Under the pieces are notes generated by a model. The model did no database searches. It was not told the origin of the DNA and saw only the letters and a program-made list of their open reading frames with translations. DNA of 64,000 nt from Amycolatopsis japonica (GTDB lineage: Bacteria > Actinomycetota > Actinomycetes > Mycobacteriales > Pseudonocardiaceae), in NCBI RefSeq assembly GCF_000732925.1, contig NZ_CP008953.1:3038001-3102000 (forward strand), in the 5' to 3' direction. Made by a program: the position numbers and the translations under genes. Position 1 is the first letter of the stretch. Each line of letters opens with the position of its first letter. Positions 16,621-24,090 of this stretch are shown piece by piece.

Positions 16621-17379
16621 ATGGTCGGTAATCGGTCGGTGACCCCAGCAACGATGCCTCATCGCGCCACCTTGCGCAGATCGGTCACGTTGTTCCGGGC
16701 TTTTCTCACCGAACAGACGGATCCGGACGGTTTCTACTCGGTGCTCGCCGAGGACTCGGTCCGGCAATTGGCGCAGCACACTCCGTTGAACGGCCGAACG
16801 ATCGTCGACGTCGGCGGCGGTCCCGGCTATTTCTCCGACGCGTTCCGTGCCGCCGGAGCCACCTACCTGGGCATAGATCCCGACGTCGGAGAGCTGACGG
16901 CGCGAGGCGAGGCCGGGGAGAACATGGTGCGCGGCAGCGGGACGAAACTGCCCGTGCGCACCGCGTCCGTCGACGTCTGCTATTCGTCGAACGTCCTCGA
17001 ACACGTTTCCGAACCCGAGGTCATGCTGGCCGAGATGTGCCGCGTGACCAAACCCGGCGGAACGATTTTCGCCTCGTTCACGCCGTGGTATTCGCCGTGG
17101 GGTGGGCACGAGACGGCACCCTGGCATTTCCTCGGTGGCCACTACGCCCGGCGGCGTTATGCCGAAAAGAACGGAAAGGAGCCGAAGAACAAATTCGGCG
17201 AGAGCCTTTTCGCCTTTTCGGCCGGCGCGGCCATCCGGTGGGGGAAGGCCGCGCCGCTCGCCGATCTCCAGGAGGTCTACCCGCGCTACCACCCCTCCTG
17301 GGCCCAGTGGATCGCGCATGTTCCGGGAGTCCGGGAGATCGCGTCGTGGAATCTGGTGATGGTGCTGCGCAAGCGTTAG
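16621..17379 (+). CDS. Class I SAM-dependent methyltransferase
   Basis: The protein (252 residues) has the classic Methyltransf_11 pattern: VDVGGGPGYFSDAF as motif I near residue 62, YLGIDPD as the acidic residue contacting the SAM ribose, and SSNVLEHVSEP followed by RVTKPGG as motifs post-I and III. It lacks membrane segments. The substrate is unknown; position between a glycosyltransferase and a DUF3068 gene suggests an envelope sugar or lipid. I chose the ATG at 16621, with GGAAAG upstream, but an ATG at 16654 would place the GGTAAT/GGTGAC sequence outside the gene. It overlaps the end of the next, convergent gene by 4 bp. Confidence 0.88.
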   Translation: MVGNRSVTPATMPHRATLRRSVTLFRAFLTEQTDPDGFYSVLAEDSVRQLAQHTPLNGRTIVDVGGGPGYFSDAFRAAGATYLGIDPDVGELTARGEAGENMVRGSGTKLPVRTASVDVCYSSNVLEHVSEPEVMLAEMCRVTKPGGTIFASFTPWYSPWGGHETAPWHFLGGHYARRRYAEKNGKEPKNKFGESLFAFSAGAAIRWGKAAPLADLQEVYPRYHPSWAQWIAHVPGVREIASWNLVMVLRKR

Positions 17380-18410
17380 TGGCGCGAGGGGGTGGGGCGG
17401 CGCTTCGCCAGCAGGAAGACCCCGAGGGCGAGGAACGCCGCGCCGGCGACGCCGAGCACGATCGGCCCGGTGCTCCCGATGAAGTCCAGCTTGCCCTTGT
17501 TCTCGTCGACCTGCTTGACCATCGCGTCGACGGTCGCGTCGGTGAACTCCAGCTTGCCGTCGAAGACCACCGTGGGGGTGGGGTTGGCGGCCGACCGCAG
17601 TTCCTGGTGCGACTGCTGTTCCTGCTTGACCTGGATACCCGTCACCGGCTCGATCCAGCTGGTGATCGTGCCCTGGTAGAACTGGCCGGCTTCGACGGAA
17701 TCACCGGTGGCCCCGATGAGCGAGCCCGGCACCTTCTTCGTCGAGATCTTCGTGTCGGGGATCTCCTGGACGAACTTGTAGACCTCGACACCCTTGATCT
17801 CGTCGACGCCCTTGAACCGGGCCTGGACGGCGCGGCCGGTGTTGTCGTCGTAGACCTGGTAGTCCTTCTGCTCGGTGTCGAAGGGGAACTTGAAGTTCAG
17901 GCCGGGCTGCGGCTTGTACTCCTGGACCTCCTCGGGCTTTTCGTTCTCCTTCTCGGCCTTCTCCTTGAGTTTGGTGACGAAGCTGCTGTTGGCCGAGCAC
18001 TTCGCCTCTTGGTCGCCGCCCGGCGGCACGTACCCTTCCGCGGTTCGGCGGTCGAAACAGACCTGGCGCTTGCTCGCGCTGACGACGGTCTGGTCGCTGG
18101 TGTCGACGACCGACACGGCCATCAGCCACACCGCGACGTCCGTGCCCTCTTGCATCTCCGGCGGCGCGAAATTCGCCACCACATGGGCGGTCGCCTTCAG
18201 TTTGGCGTCGTCACGGATCTCCGTGACGGTCTTGTCGCCCACCTTCTTCACCGCGAGCACCTTCGACGCGGTGCCTTCGAGGACCGACGTCGATTCCTGG
18301 TTCAGCGGCACCTTGGCGAGTTCGGGTTTCACGTAGGTCGGCAGCAACACAGCGCCGGCGACGGAGAACACCCCTAGGGCCAAGAAGATCAGGCTCAACG
18401 CTCGACGCAA
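17376..18410 (-). CDS. DUF3068 (PorA-family) membrane protein
   Basis: This protein (about 344 residues) has an N-terminal membrane segment (RRALSLIFLALGVFSVAGAV), a large outer domain of about 280 residues and a C-terminal membrane segment (IVLGVAGAAFLALGVFLLAK) ending in a basic tail. This is the layout of DUF3068, called PorA family by similarity to corynebacterial proteins; an actual pore function is not established. Sequence such as WIEPVTGIQVKQEQQ is typical. I favour the TTG at 18410, directly behind AGGAGG with a 4-nt spacer. The frame also has an ATG at 18452, but that has no ribosome site and overlaps the palindrome at 18444. Confidence 0.85.
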   Translation of the reverse strand: MRRALSLIFLALGVFSVAGAVLLPTYVKPELAKVPLNQESTSVLEGTASKVLAVKKVGDKTVTEIRDDAKLKATAHVVANFAPPEMQEGTDVAVWLMAVSVVDTSDQTVVSASKRQVCFDRRTAEGYVPPGGDQEAKCSANSSFVTKLKEKAEKENEKPEEVQEYKPQPGLNFKFPFDTEQKDYQVYDDNTGRAVQARFKGVDEIKGVEVYKFVQEIPDTKISTKKVPGSLIGATGDSVEAGQFYQGTITSWIEPVTGIQVKQEQQSHQELRSAANPTPTVVFDGKLEFTDATVDAMVKQVDENKGKLDFIGSTGPIVLGVAGAAFLALGVFLLAKRRPTPSRH

Positions 18411-18443
18411 CGGTCCTCCTGGTGAGACCACGGAAACATCCAC

Positions 18444-18459
18444 ATTACCCATCGGTAAT
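18444..18459. promoter_or_regulatory. Perfect inverted repeat ATTACC-CATC-GGTAAT upstream of the DUF3068 gene
   Basis: This is the best example of the motif recurring in this envelope block: 6-bp arms are perfectly complementary around a 4-bp spacer. It lies 34-49 bp upstream of the preferred start at 18410, where a regulator would overlap the promoter. Confidence 0.5.
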
Positions 18460-18501
18460 CAGTCGCCAGATACTGGCCCGCGCGCCGGTCGGCGTCAAAG
18501 G

Positions 18502-18597
18502 TGTGACCGACGGTCACAGGCACGCCGTGCGACCGGAAGGTGGTACCGGCGCCGCCATTCGGCGCAGTCAGCCAAACATGTTTGTTCCCCGGAACAA
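18502..18597. promoter_or_regulatory. Three palindromes upstream of an orphan gene
   Basis: Within about 100 bp there are TGTGACC-GAC-GGTCACA (18502-18518), AAACATGTTT (18574-18583) and the perfect TTGTTCCCCGGAACAA (18582-18597), the last ending 50 bp before the GTG at 18648. They look like regulator sites. No cognate protein can be named. Confidence 0.4.
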
Positions 18598-18647
18598 CGT
18601 GATGGGGACCACCATCGGACGACTTCCGGTGCGTGGAAAGGAACTCT

Positions 18648-19031
18648 GTGCCGCAGGACCCGAACGATCGCCGCGCGCTGGACATCGGCGCGTACTCGGA
18701 TTCCATCACCGACGTCGAGCTCCGCGACGCCGTCGCCGATGTCGCCGCGCTGCTTTCGTTGCACGGCAACGTGATTCGCGATCTCGACGCCAGGAGATCA
18801 CGGTGGCGTCCCGGACGGCGGTCGCCGCATCCCGACATCGTCCTGTCCGCGGCCGGACGCCGTCCACAGTGGACGAGATCCGCGAATCCCGAAGTGACCC
18901 TGCCGGTCGCCACGACCTCGCGCGGCCGGACACTCGCGGTGCGGCTCACTGCGAGGCCCGGTCTCGGGCACACGCTGCTCGACCTCGCGAGGATCATCGA
19001 CGCCGACATGGCGCCGGAAAGAACGGTCTAA
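18648..19031 (+). CDS. Hypothetical protein of 127 residues
   Basis: I do not recognise this family. The GTG start is supported by AAGGA 8 nt upstream. The first half is acidic and helical (SITDVELRDAVADVAALLSLHG); the middle is Arg/Pro-rich (RRSRWRPGRRSPHPD); the end is again helical (LGHTLLDLARIIDADM). There is no signal peptide or membrane segment. It is convergent with the PucR gene, with a 4-bp overlap at the stops. The palindromes before it suggest dedicated regulation. Confidence 0.6.
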   Translation: MPQDPNDRRALDIGAYSDSITDVELRDAVADVAALLSLHGNVIRDLDARRSRWRPGRRSPHPDIVLSAAGRRPQWTRSANPEVTLPVATTSRGRTLAVRLTARPGLGHTLLDLARIIDADMAPERTV

Positions 19032-20200
19032 GAGTCCGTCAGCCGGACCGCTTCGAGCGCGACGTAGAGTTCGCCGACATCGACCGGGTCGGACAGGTCG
19101 CGCCGCGTCAGCTCCTGCACCCGCCGCAGCCGGTAGCGGACCGTGTTCGGGTGGACTATCAGCCGGTCCGCGGCCTCCTTGGCCGAACCGTGCCCGGCGA
19201 ACCACGCGATCAGCGTGTCGAGCAGGACCTGCCGTTCGGGCTTGGGCAGCACGAGCAGCCCGGTCAGCACCGAACGCAGCACGTCCCGCGACATCTCCGG
19301 CGCGCTCGCGACCAGCGTGGTGACCGGGGAGTCGCCGAACACGGCGACACCGGCGGCACCGGTGGCCAGCGAGCGGCGGGCGACCCGGGCCCGGTGGACG
19401 GCGTCCGGCACTTCGAGGAATCCGTTGAACGGCCTGCTCATCCCCGCCGCCAGCGGCAGGGTGCCCAGCAGGTCGCGCAGCCGCCGCACGTCCTCGACGC
19501 GGTCGATCACCACGAGCCCGACCTCGGCGCCCGGCCGCCAGGCCGACTTCCAGCGCCGTGCCCGCAGCAGTGCCTCGACGCCGGGCCGCTCCTCCGGCTC
19601 GACGGCCTCCGTCACGACGGCGACGAATGTGCCCGCAGCCGGGAGGTCGAGCTCCTTCGCGGCGTTCTCGAGCTCCGGCTGGGTGGCGAACCGGCCCTGC
19701 AGGAGACCGTCGAGCAGGGCGAGCTTCTCCTGGGAGAGTTCGGCGGCGACCTCGCTGTACGCGGTGGTCAGCGCGTCGGAGTAGAGGTCGATGGTCTTCC
19801 ACACGTTGGAGTTGATCTCCACCGTGCGCGCCGGGTTGATGAAGCCCGGGCCCGCCAGTTCCAGCAGGCGCTCGTAGACGAAGATCCCGCCGATCCGGAA
19901 CGCGCGGAGCACGGACGGTAGCGGGATACCCTGCCTGGCCTGGGCCAGCCCGGTCTTGCGGGCCGCGTCGAGCGGCAGGCCCCGCCCTTCGACGAGCGCC
20001 GTCAGCGCCCGCTCGAGATTCGCCCGGCAGACCTTGCGCAACTCGTCCGGCGCGGTGCTGTCCACCTGGTGGTAGAACTCGTCCTCGTCGCTGAGCAGCT
20101 GGGCGAGGCGGTCACTGAACTCGGGCAGCCGGGTGAGCATCGCCTGCATGAGCACACGCTGCTCCCGGGGTGCGGGAGTAGCGAGAGCTTCGGTGCCCAT
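19028..20200 (-). CDS. PucR/CdaR-family transcriptional regulator
   Basis: The protein (390 residues) ends with the PucR-type helix-turn-helix (HTH_30): a segment running DTLIAWFAGHGSAKEAADRL into HPNTVRYRLRRVQELT at about residues 325-365. Before it lies a GGDEF-like degenerate domain (GLVVIDRVEDVRRLRDLLG, about 220-300), and the N terminus is an all-helical RsbRD-like region. Family members control purine, sugar-acid or secondary-metabolite genes. No target is evident next to it. It may act on itself or on the orphan gene at 18648. Confidence 0.9.
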   Translation of the reverse strand: MGTEALATPAPREQRVLMQAMLTRLPEFSDRLAQLLSDEDEFYHQVDSTAPDELRKVCRANLERALTALVEGRGLPLDAARKTGLAQARQGIPLPSVLRAFRIGGIFVYERLLELAGPGFINPARTVEINSNVWKTIDLYSDALTTAYSEVAAELSQEKLALLDGLLQGRFATQPELENAAKELDLPAAGTFVAVVTEAVEPEERPGVEALLRARRWKSAWRPGAEVGLVVIDRVEDVRRLRDLLGTLPLAAGMSRPFNGFLEVPDAVHRARVARRSLATGAAGVAVFGDSPVTTLVASAPEMSRDVLRSVLTGLLVLPKPERQVLLDTLIAWFAGHGSAKEAADRLIVHPNTVRYRLRRVQELTRRDLSDPVDVGELYVALEAVRLTDS

Positions 20201-20260
20201 CCGTCAACTCTAACCCGATGGAGCGGCCGCTTTTTATCACGATGCGACGAAAGGGCGGTT

Positions 20261-20698
20261 TCACGGGCTGAGCGCGGTTGACAACCTGCGCAGGGTTTCG
20301 CGGGCTCGCCGCAGGTCGTCGAGGGTGACACCGCTGTCGTCGAGCACGTCCCCGCGCCGGGTTTCGCTCGCGTCCCAGAGCCGTTTCAGCAGTCGCTCGC
20401 CCTCGGGGGTGATGGCGTACAAGGGGGAGCGGCGATGGACGGGATTGGGCCGCGCGCACAGTTCGCCGGCTTCGGTGAGGTCGTCCACGACGCGCTGGAC
20501 GGCTTGGCGGACCTGGCCGAGCCGTCGCGCGATGGCGGGGACGGCCAGCGGTTCTTCGGACACCGTGCTCAGCACGTGCCAGCGGGCGACGGTCGTGCCC
20601 TGCCCGGCGGCCTCCCGTTCGCTGATCCGGCGGCTCACTCCCGCCAGCTCGTAGACGTCGGCGATCAGCAACCGGTAGTCGTGGACGAGCTCGTTCAT
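20261..20698 (-). CDS. MarR-family transcriptional regulator
   Basis: This 145-residue protein has the MarR winged-helix layout: an N-terminal dimer helix, HTH (AVPAIARRLGQVRQAVQRVVDDL) and a wing with the usual YAITPEGERLLKRL. The family represses efflux and stress genes and is released by phenolic ligands. An 18-bp palindrome lies directly upstream, in the gap shared with the divergent DUF1579-like gene at 20737, so both genes are the likely targets. The ATG at 20698 has no clear ribosome site; another ATG at 20710 falls inside the operator. Confidence 0.9.
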   Translation of the reverse strand: MNELVHDYRLLIADVYELAGVSRRISEREAAGQGTTVARWHVLSTVSEEPLAVPAIARRLGQVRQAVQRVVDDLTEAGELCARPNPVHRRSPLYAITPEGERLLKRLWDASETRRGDVLDDSGVTLDDLRRARETLRRLSTALSP

Positions 20699-20700
20699 AG

Positions 20701-20718
20701 TTGACAGCATACTGTCAA
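20701..20718. promoter_or_regulatory. Palindromic MarR operator TTGACAG-CATA-CTGTCAA
   Basis: A perfect 7-4-7 inverted repeat starts 3 bp upstream of the MarR start and ends 19 bp before the divergent gene at 20737. Its TTGACA could also be a -35 element. It is the obvious binding site of the adjacent MarR protein. Confidence 0.75.
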
Positions 20719-20736
20719 AGTGCCCATTCTGGCCGC

Positions 20737-21258
20737 ATGGACGTCGCCGAACAGATCGCCGCCGTGTTCACTGCCGCCGGACCACGCCCCGAACTCGCCG
20801 CACGGCTGAGCGTGTTCGAGCCGCTGATCGGCAGCTGGGACCTGGTGGTGCACAACCACGCCGAGGACGGGAGCGTCCGGACCGTCGACGGCGAATGGCA
20901 TTTCGGCTGGGCGCTCGACGGCCGTGCGCTGGCCGACGTGTGGATCAGTCCCGCGCGGGCGAGCAGGACCGGCGGCGTGGACGGGGAGTGGGGGATGAGC
21001 CTGCGCTTCTACGACGAGAAGATCGACGCGTTCCGGTCGACCTGGCTCGGCCCCGGCAACGGCTGGGTGATCCCGTTCCGCGGCAAGCCGACGGAGGACG
21101 GTTTCGAGATCGAGGCGGACACCGACGGCGTCCGGCGCCGGTGGATCTTCTCCGAGCTGACCGCCACGAGCTTCTCCTGGCGGGCGGAGGAAACGCTGCC
21201 GGACGAGGACCCCTTCGTCCGGCAGCGTTTCGAGGCCACTCGCGCGCTCAGTGGTTGA
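20737..21258 (+). CDS. DUF1579-like lipocalin-fold protein
   Basis: This 173-residue cytoplasmic protein contains LSVFEPLIGSWDLVVHNHAE near residue 30, later WHFGWALDGRALADVW and a repeated beta-strand pattern typical of DUF1579 and related small barrels. Their function is generally unknown. I chose the ATG at 20737, since the upstream extension runs through the operator palindrome. Divergent pairing with a MarR gene suggests that it responds to a small molecule. The last 11 bp overlap the convergent hydrolase gene. Confidence 0.78.
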   Translation: MDVAEQIAAVFTAAGPRPELAARLSVFEPLIGSWDLVVHNHAEDGSVRTVDGEWHFGWALDGRALADVWISPARASRTGGVDGEWGMSLRFYDEKIDAFRSTWLGPGNGWVIPFRGKPTEDGFEIEADTDGVRRRWIFSELTATSFSWRAEETLPDEDPFVRQRFEATRALSG

Positions 21259-22018
21259 TCTTGAACCACGGCTGCGACCAGCCGAGATAGGTGTAGTTCC
21301 AGGCGTTCTTGATCTCCGAGATGGTGGTCTCGGTGAAGCTGCCGGGGCCGTGGATGTCGTTCGACAGGAACTTTCCGCCGCCGATCGAGATCATGGTGTG
21401 TCCCGTGCCGCCGTTGCTGAAGAACGCGAGCCCGCCCGCGGGGACCTGGGTGTCGCCGGGGTGCTTGTACGAACCCGGGATCTGGGTCCAGTGCACGTAG
21501 GCCGTTTCCGAACCGCTCGCGGTCCAGCCGTAGGCCCACGAGTTGATCCGGTCGCACCAGCGGTAGTAGTTCGGGTCGTTGTTCGTGTGCACGTGCGCCT
21601 TCGCCCACGCGACGGCTTCGGCGCAGGTCCTCGGGTTGCCGGTGCCCGCAGTGGAGCAGGACAGGGTGCTGCCGGCGCAGTCCGGGGCGACCCGGCCGTC
21701 CGAACCGGTGTAGACGTAGGCGTCGCTGATGTAGCCGCCCTTGGACGGCACGTAGTCCCAGATGTCGGTGGTGCCGTACTTCCCGGTCACCGTCGTACCG
21801 TTGGTCTGGCAGTCGATCGTGACGGCGGTGCCGCTCGCGACGGTGCCGACCGAACTCGCGCTCGTGCTCGGGCTCGACCGCACGGTCACCGCCACCCCGG
21901 AGTCGGTGTTCACCGTGCCCGTCGCCGCGAGCGCCTCGCCCGCGCCGCCGAGCATGATCGCCCCGGCCAGCGCGATGGTGCCCACGGCGCCTCTGGCGAT
22001 CCTCGATCGGATCTTCAT
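21248..22018 (-). CDS. Secreted SH3b and NlpC/P60-like cell-wall hydrolase
   Basis: This 256-residue exported protein has a Sec signal peptide (basic start MKIRSRIARG, hydrophobic core, likely cleavage after GEALA near residue 31). A bacterial SH3 domain (about 36-105, VAVTVRSSPSTSASSVGTV) should bind wall peptides. The C-terminal part (about 125-256) resembles NlpC/P60 or CHAP amidases: a candidate catalytic Cys in YYRWCDRINSWAYG and a His in GTGHTMISIGGG. Catalysis is therefore plausible but not certain. The start ATG at 22018 follows GGAGGACACAG. The sigma factor gene upstream on the same strand is a possible partner in its control. Confidence 0.87.
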   Translation of the reverse strand: MKIRSRIARGAVGTIALAGAIMLGGAGEALAATGTVNTDSGVAVTVRSSPSTSASSVGTVASGTAVTIDCQTNGTTVTGKYGTTDIWDYVPSKGGYISDAYVYTGSDGRVAPDCAGSTLSCSTAGTGNPRTCAEAVAWAKAHVHTNNDPNYYRWCDRINSWAYGWTASGSETAYVHWTQIPGSYKHPGDTQVPAGGLAFFSNGGTGHTMISIGGGKFLSNDIHGPGSFTETTISEIKNAWNYTYLGWSQPWFKINH

Positions 22019-22068
22019 CTGTGTCCTCCAGTGGTTTCCCCGAATAGGGGGCCAGGATGGAGGAACGT

Positions 22069-22087
22069 CGTACAAGCGCCGTACAAG
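22069..22087. promoter_or_regulatory. Direct repeat CGTACAAG with 11-bp spacing
   Basis: Two copies of CGTACAAG (22069-22076 and 22080-22087; CTTGTACG on the coding strand) lie one helical turn apart, about 50-70 bp upstream of the secreted hydrolase start and just after the sigma factor stop. The spacing is typical of a tandem-bound activator or response regulator. Confidence 0.4.
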
Positions 22088-22113
22088 AAAACGATCGTCC
22101 TCAGTGGACTGTT

Positions 22114-22803
22114 CTATACCGGGACGAGCTCCGGTTCGGGGATTTGCCCGATGATCGGGACATCGCTCGCGTATCGGGCGTTCCGCTCGGTGAGCAGGAC
22201 CCGGAGCCGGGCGAGCGCCCGGAACTGGGCCGCGCGGACCGCCCCCGCGCTCGGCAGGCCGAGCCGTTCCGCCGTCTCCTCGGCCGAAAGCCCGAACACG
22301 AACCGCAGCGCGAGCACCTGCCGGTGCGGCATCGGCAACCGCGCCAGCAGGACCCCGGCCTGCAACCGGTGCTCCAGCCGTTCGATCTCGTCCGGATCGC
22401 GGCGTGCCCATGCCGTCAGCCCGTCGCCGATCTCCGGCACGCAGGCGACCGGTTCGCGGGAGCGGCGCCGGTGCAGGTCGGCCACCTTGTGCCCGGCGAT
22501 CCCGAGGACGAACGCGAGGAACCGGTCCGGGCGGTACCGGTAGCGGGGCAAGGCGATCAGCATCGCCTGCAACACCTCCTGCGCGCAGTCCTGCGCGTCG
22601 CAGGCCCCCGTACCGGCGGTCCCGAGCCTGCTCGCGCAGTAGCGGAACACGTGCGGGGAAAGGAAACGGGTCAGCTCCCGGAGCGCGTCCGGGTCACCGG
22701 CCACGGCCGCCCGGACCAATCTGCTGTCCGGGTTGGGCAGCCGTCCCGCCGTGTCGGCGGCACGGGAGTCCGCGGGTACCGTCGAGGGCGCTACCTCGTC
22801 CAA
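22114..22803 (-). CDS. ECF-like RNA polymerase sigma factor
   Basis: A sigma-70 family protein of 229 residues with region 2 at about residues 30-105 (DAQDCAQEVLQAMLIAL, then DRFLAFVLGIAGHKVADLHRR) and region 4 near 150-205 (LPMPHRQVLALRFVFGLSAEETAERLGL). The layout is closest to SigD/ShbA-like ECF sigma factors of Actinobacteria. The TTG start has AGGAG 7 nt upstream. The small gene at 22951 lies upstream on the same strand, and the wall hydrolase lies downstream. No recognisable anti-sigma factor is adjacent. Confidence 0.9.
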   Translation of the reverse strand: MDEVAPSTVPADSRAADTAGRLPNPDSRLVRAAVAGDPDALRELTRFLSPHVFRYCASRLGTAGTGACDAQDCAQEVLQAMLIALPRYRYRPDRFLAFVLGIAGHKVADLHRRRSREPVACVPEIGDGLTAWARRDPDEIERLEHRLQAGVLLARLPMPHRQVLALRFVFGLSAEETAERLGLPSAGAVRAAQFRALARLRVLLTERNARYASDVPIIGQIPEPELVPV

Positions 22804-22950
22804 GTCTGCACTCCTGGTTCGGGGGAACTGGCCGCCAAGGTGCGCCCGTCATCGGGGGCCGGGACTTCGTGCGCGGTTGTCCAGCTTGCCGTTCCGTGCA
22901 GGGGATGTCCATACGACGGGCCGGAAGTCATCCGAACCGCGCAATGTCTA

Positions 22951-23445
22951 CTATGGACTGTTATCTGGCGATACCTTGAGACAGGACAGCACCGGGGGAT
23001 AGGCCGTCGTGTCGGTGCTGAGCAGATCCGCCGTCCAGACCACGCAGTGCGCGAGCACCCGGATCCGCTGATCGAGATCCGCGTTCTCGCAGGCTTGCCC
23101 GATCTGGTCGGCGCAGGTGTCCCGGTCGTCGCGGACACTGGCGGCGATGGCGCGGACGATCGCCGCCACTCCCGGCTCGAGGCGGTCGGGCCGGACCGTC
23201 ATGCCCGCGTGATCACGCAGGCGCAGCGTGAACGGTTCGCCGATCCGCAGCGAACGGCGGCGATCCTTGGCCGCCAAGGAGAACGTGTCGACCAGTCGTC
23301 CGACGACGTCGTCGAGCGCCGGTCCTCGCCGGGTGGTGGAGGCGATGGACACCAGTGCGGTGGCGAGCCGGTCAGCTTCACCCGATCTGGTGAGCGATAG
23401 GAGATCGCGTGCGGCGGTGTGCGCGCGTTTGACGGTGGGTGTCAT
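22951..23445 (-). CDS. Hypothetical protein of 164 residues
   Basis: I do not recognise this family. It is predicted soluble and mainly helical, with a Thr/Arg-rich start, a helix pair (LATALVSIASTT; LDDVVGRLVDTFSLAAKDRR) and two Cys in DTCADQIGQACENADL. It has no signal peptide or membrane segment. The ATG follows GAGGGG. The sigma factor gene lies 147 bp downstream on the same strand; that gap could carry the sigma promoter. A regulatory link to the sigma factor is conceivable but unsupported. Confidence 0.55.
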   Translation of the reverse strand: MTPTVKRAHTAARDLLSLTRSGEADRLATALVSIASTTRRGPALDDVVGRLVDTFSLAAKDRRRSLRIGEPFTLRLRDHAGMTVRPDRLEPGVAAIVRAIAASVRDDRDTCADQIGQACENADLDQRIRVLAHCVVWTADLLSTDTTAYPPVLSCLKVSPDNSP

Positions 23446-23598
23446 GTCGGGCCCCTCGTTCGGTGTGCCGCCTCCCGATACCCCTCAGGTCGCGGGCTAA
23501 ACCTGAGGGGTTGTCGGATTGGCGCGAGCGGGGGCGCGGATTGCGCCGTTCGGCTCACTTCACGGACCGGGAGCGCAGGGCGCGGCGTGAGGGGAGGC

Positions 23599-23700
23599 GT
23601 GACTCGCGTGATCAGGGACGTGACTCGCGTGATTGGAGGCCGCACTCGGGTGTTCCGCGCCCGATCACGCGAGTCACGCCTTCGATCACGTGAGTGCGGT
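23599..23700. repeat. ACTCGCGTGAT repeat cluster, copy 2
   Basis: The motif GTGACTCGCGTGAT or its complement occurs four times in about 100 bp (for example 23620-23633 pairing with 23664-23677 over 14 bp). The stretch CGTGACTCGCGTGATTGGAG at 23619 also occurs exactly at 1955. It lies in the 645-bp gene-free interval 23446-24090, which contains only repeats. Confidence 0.75.
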
Positions 23701-23711
23701 GCCACGGCCTC

Positions 23712-23828
23712 GTGAGTGGTAAGGACGGTTATTGAGGAGTAAGTCAAATGTTTCGTGGTCGCGGGCGGGTCGGTGGTGGGGTGCAGGCTCCCTTCGCTGC
23801 GTCTAATGCGGTGAAGGGAGCCTTCGCC
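23712..23828 (+). repeat. Composite intergenic element, copy A (about 117 bp)
   Basis: The element has a 5' block starting GTGAGTGGTAAGGACGGTTA, a middle block TCGTGGTCGCGG, and a 3' hairpin with arms around GGCTCCCTTC and GAAGGGAGCC and the loop GTCTAAT. Aligned by eye it matches the reverse complement of 50604-50718 at roughly 90% identity over its length. It is non-coding; the open frame across it only translates the repeat. Confidence 0.8.
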
Positions 23829-23867
23829 CGGCCACTCGCCCGCGCCGGCCACCTCGCCACCGGCGCC

Positions 23868-23926
23868 CGTGTCGCGAAAGCCACTTTCGCGACGCCTGAT
23901 GTCCCAAAAGTGGCTTTCGCGACACG
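23868..23926. repeat. 20-bp perfect hairpin of the GAAAGCCACTTTCGC family
   Basis: The arms 23868-23887 and 23907-23926 are perfectly complementary over 20 bp. Each arm itself contains part of the palindrome GCGAAAGCCACTTTCGC, which also occurs at 37373-37405, so alternative foldings exist. It may be a bidirectional terminator or a mobile small repeat. Confidence 0.7.
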
Positions 23927-24015
23927 TTCGACAGGCGGAAACCTGCGAAAGCCCCTTCCTGCCCAGGGAGAAGAAGGCCTCCACGGACCCGGCAGAGCGC
24001 GGTGACCCTCTACGC

Positions 24016-24042
24016 CACGTTTGCCTTACCCCTCAATAGAAC
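24016..24042 (-). repeat. Partial copy of the composite element 5' block
   Basis: CACGTTTGCCTTACC is identical to the composite element at about 50679, followed by a variant CTCAATAGAAC. It lies 48 bp past the hydrolase stop at 24091, and no hairpin block of the same family is attached. The same TCAATAGAAC ending occurs at 45131. Confidence 0.55.
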
Positions 24043-24090
24043 AACCCAAAACCCTCGTGACCCCTCCGCCGCTCACTTGACCAGCGCCTT

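Noticed and set aside
23599..23927. Possible CRISPR array in the repeat cluster
   Set aside because: Repeats are inverted, of variable length and spacing, and lack uniform spacers; no cas genes are nearby.
23748..24005. 85-codon plus-strand frame in the repeat patch
   Set aside because: It translates the composite element and the hairpin; the apparent AKATFATP/KVAFAT repeats come from the palindromic DNA.
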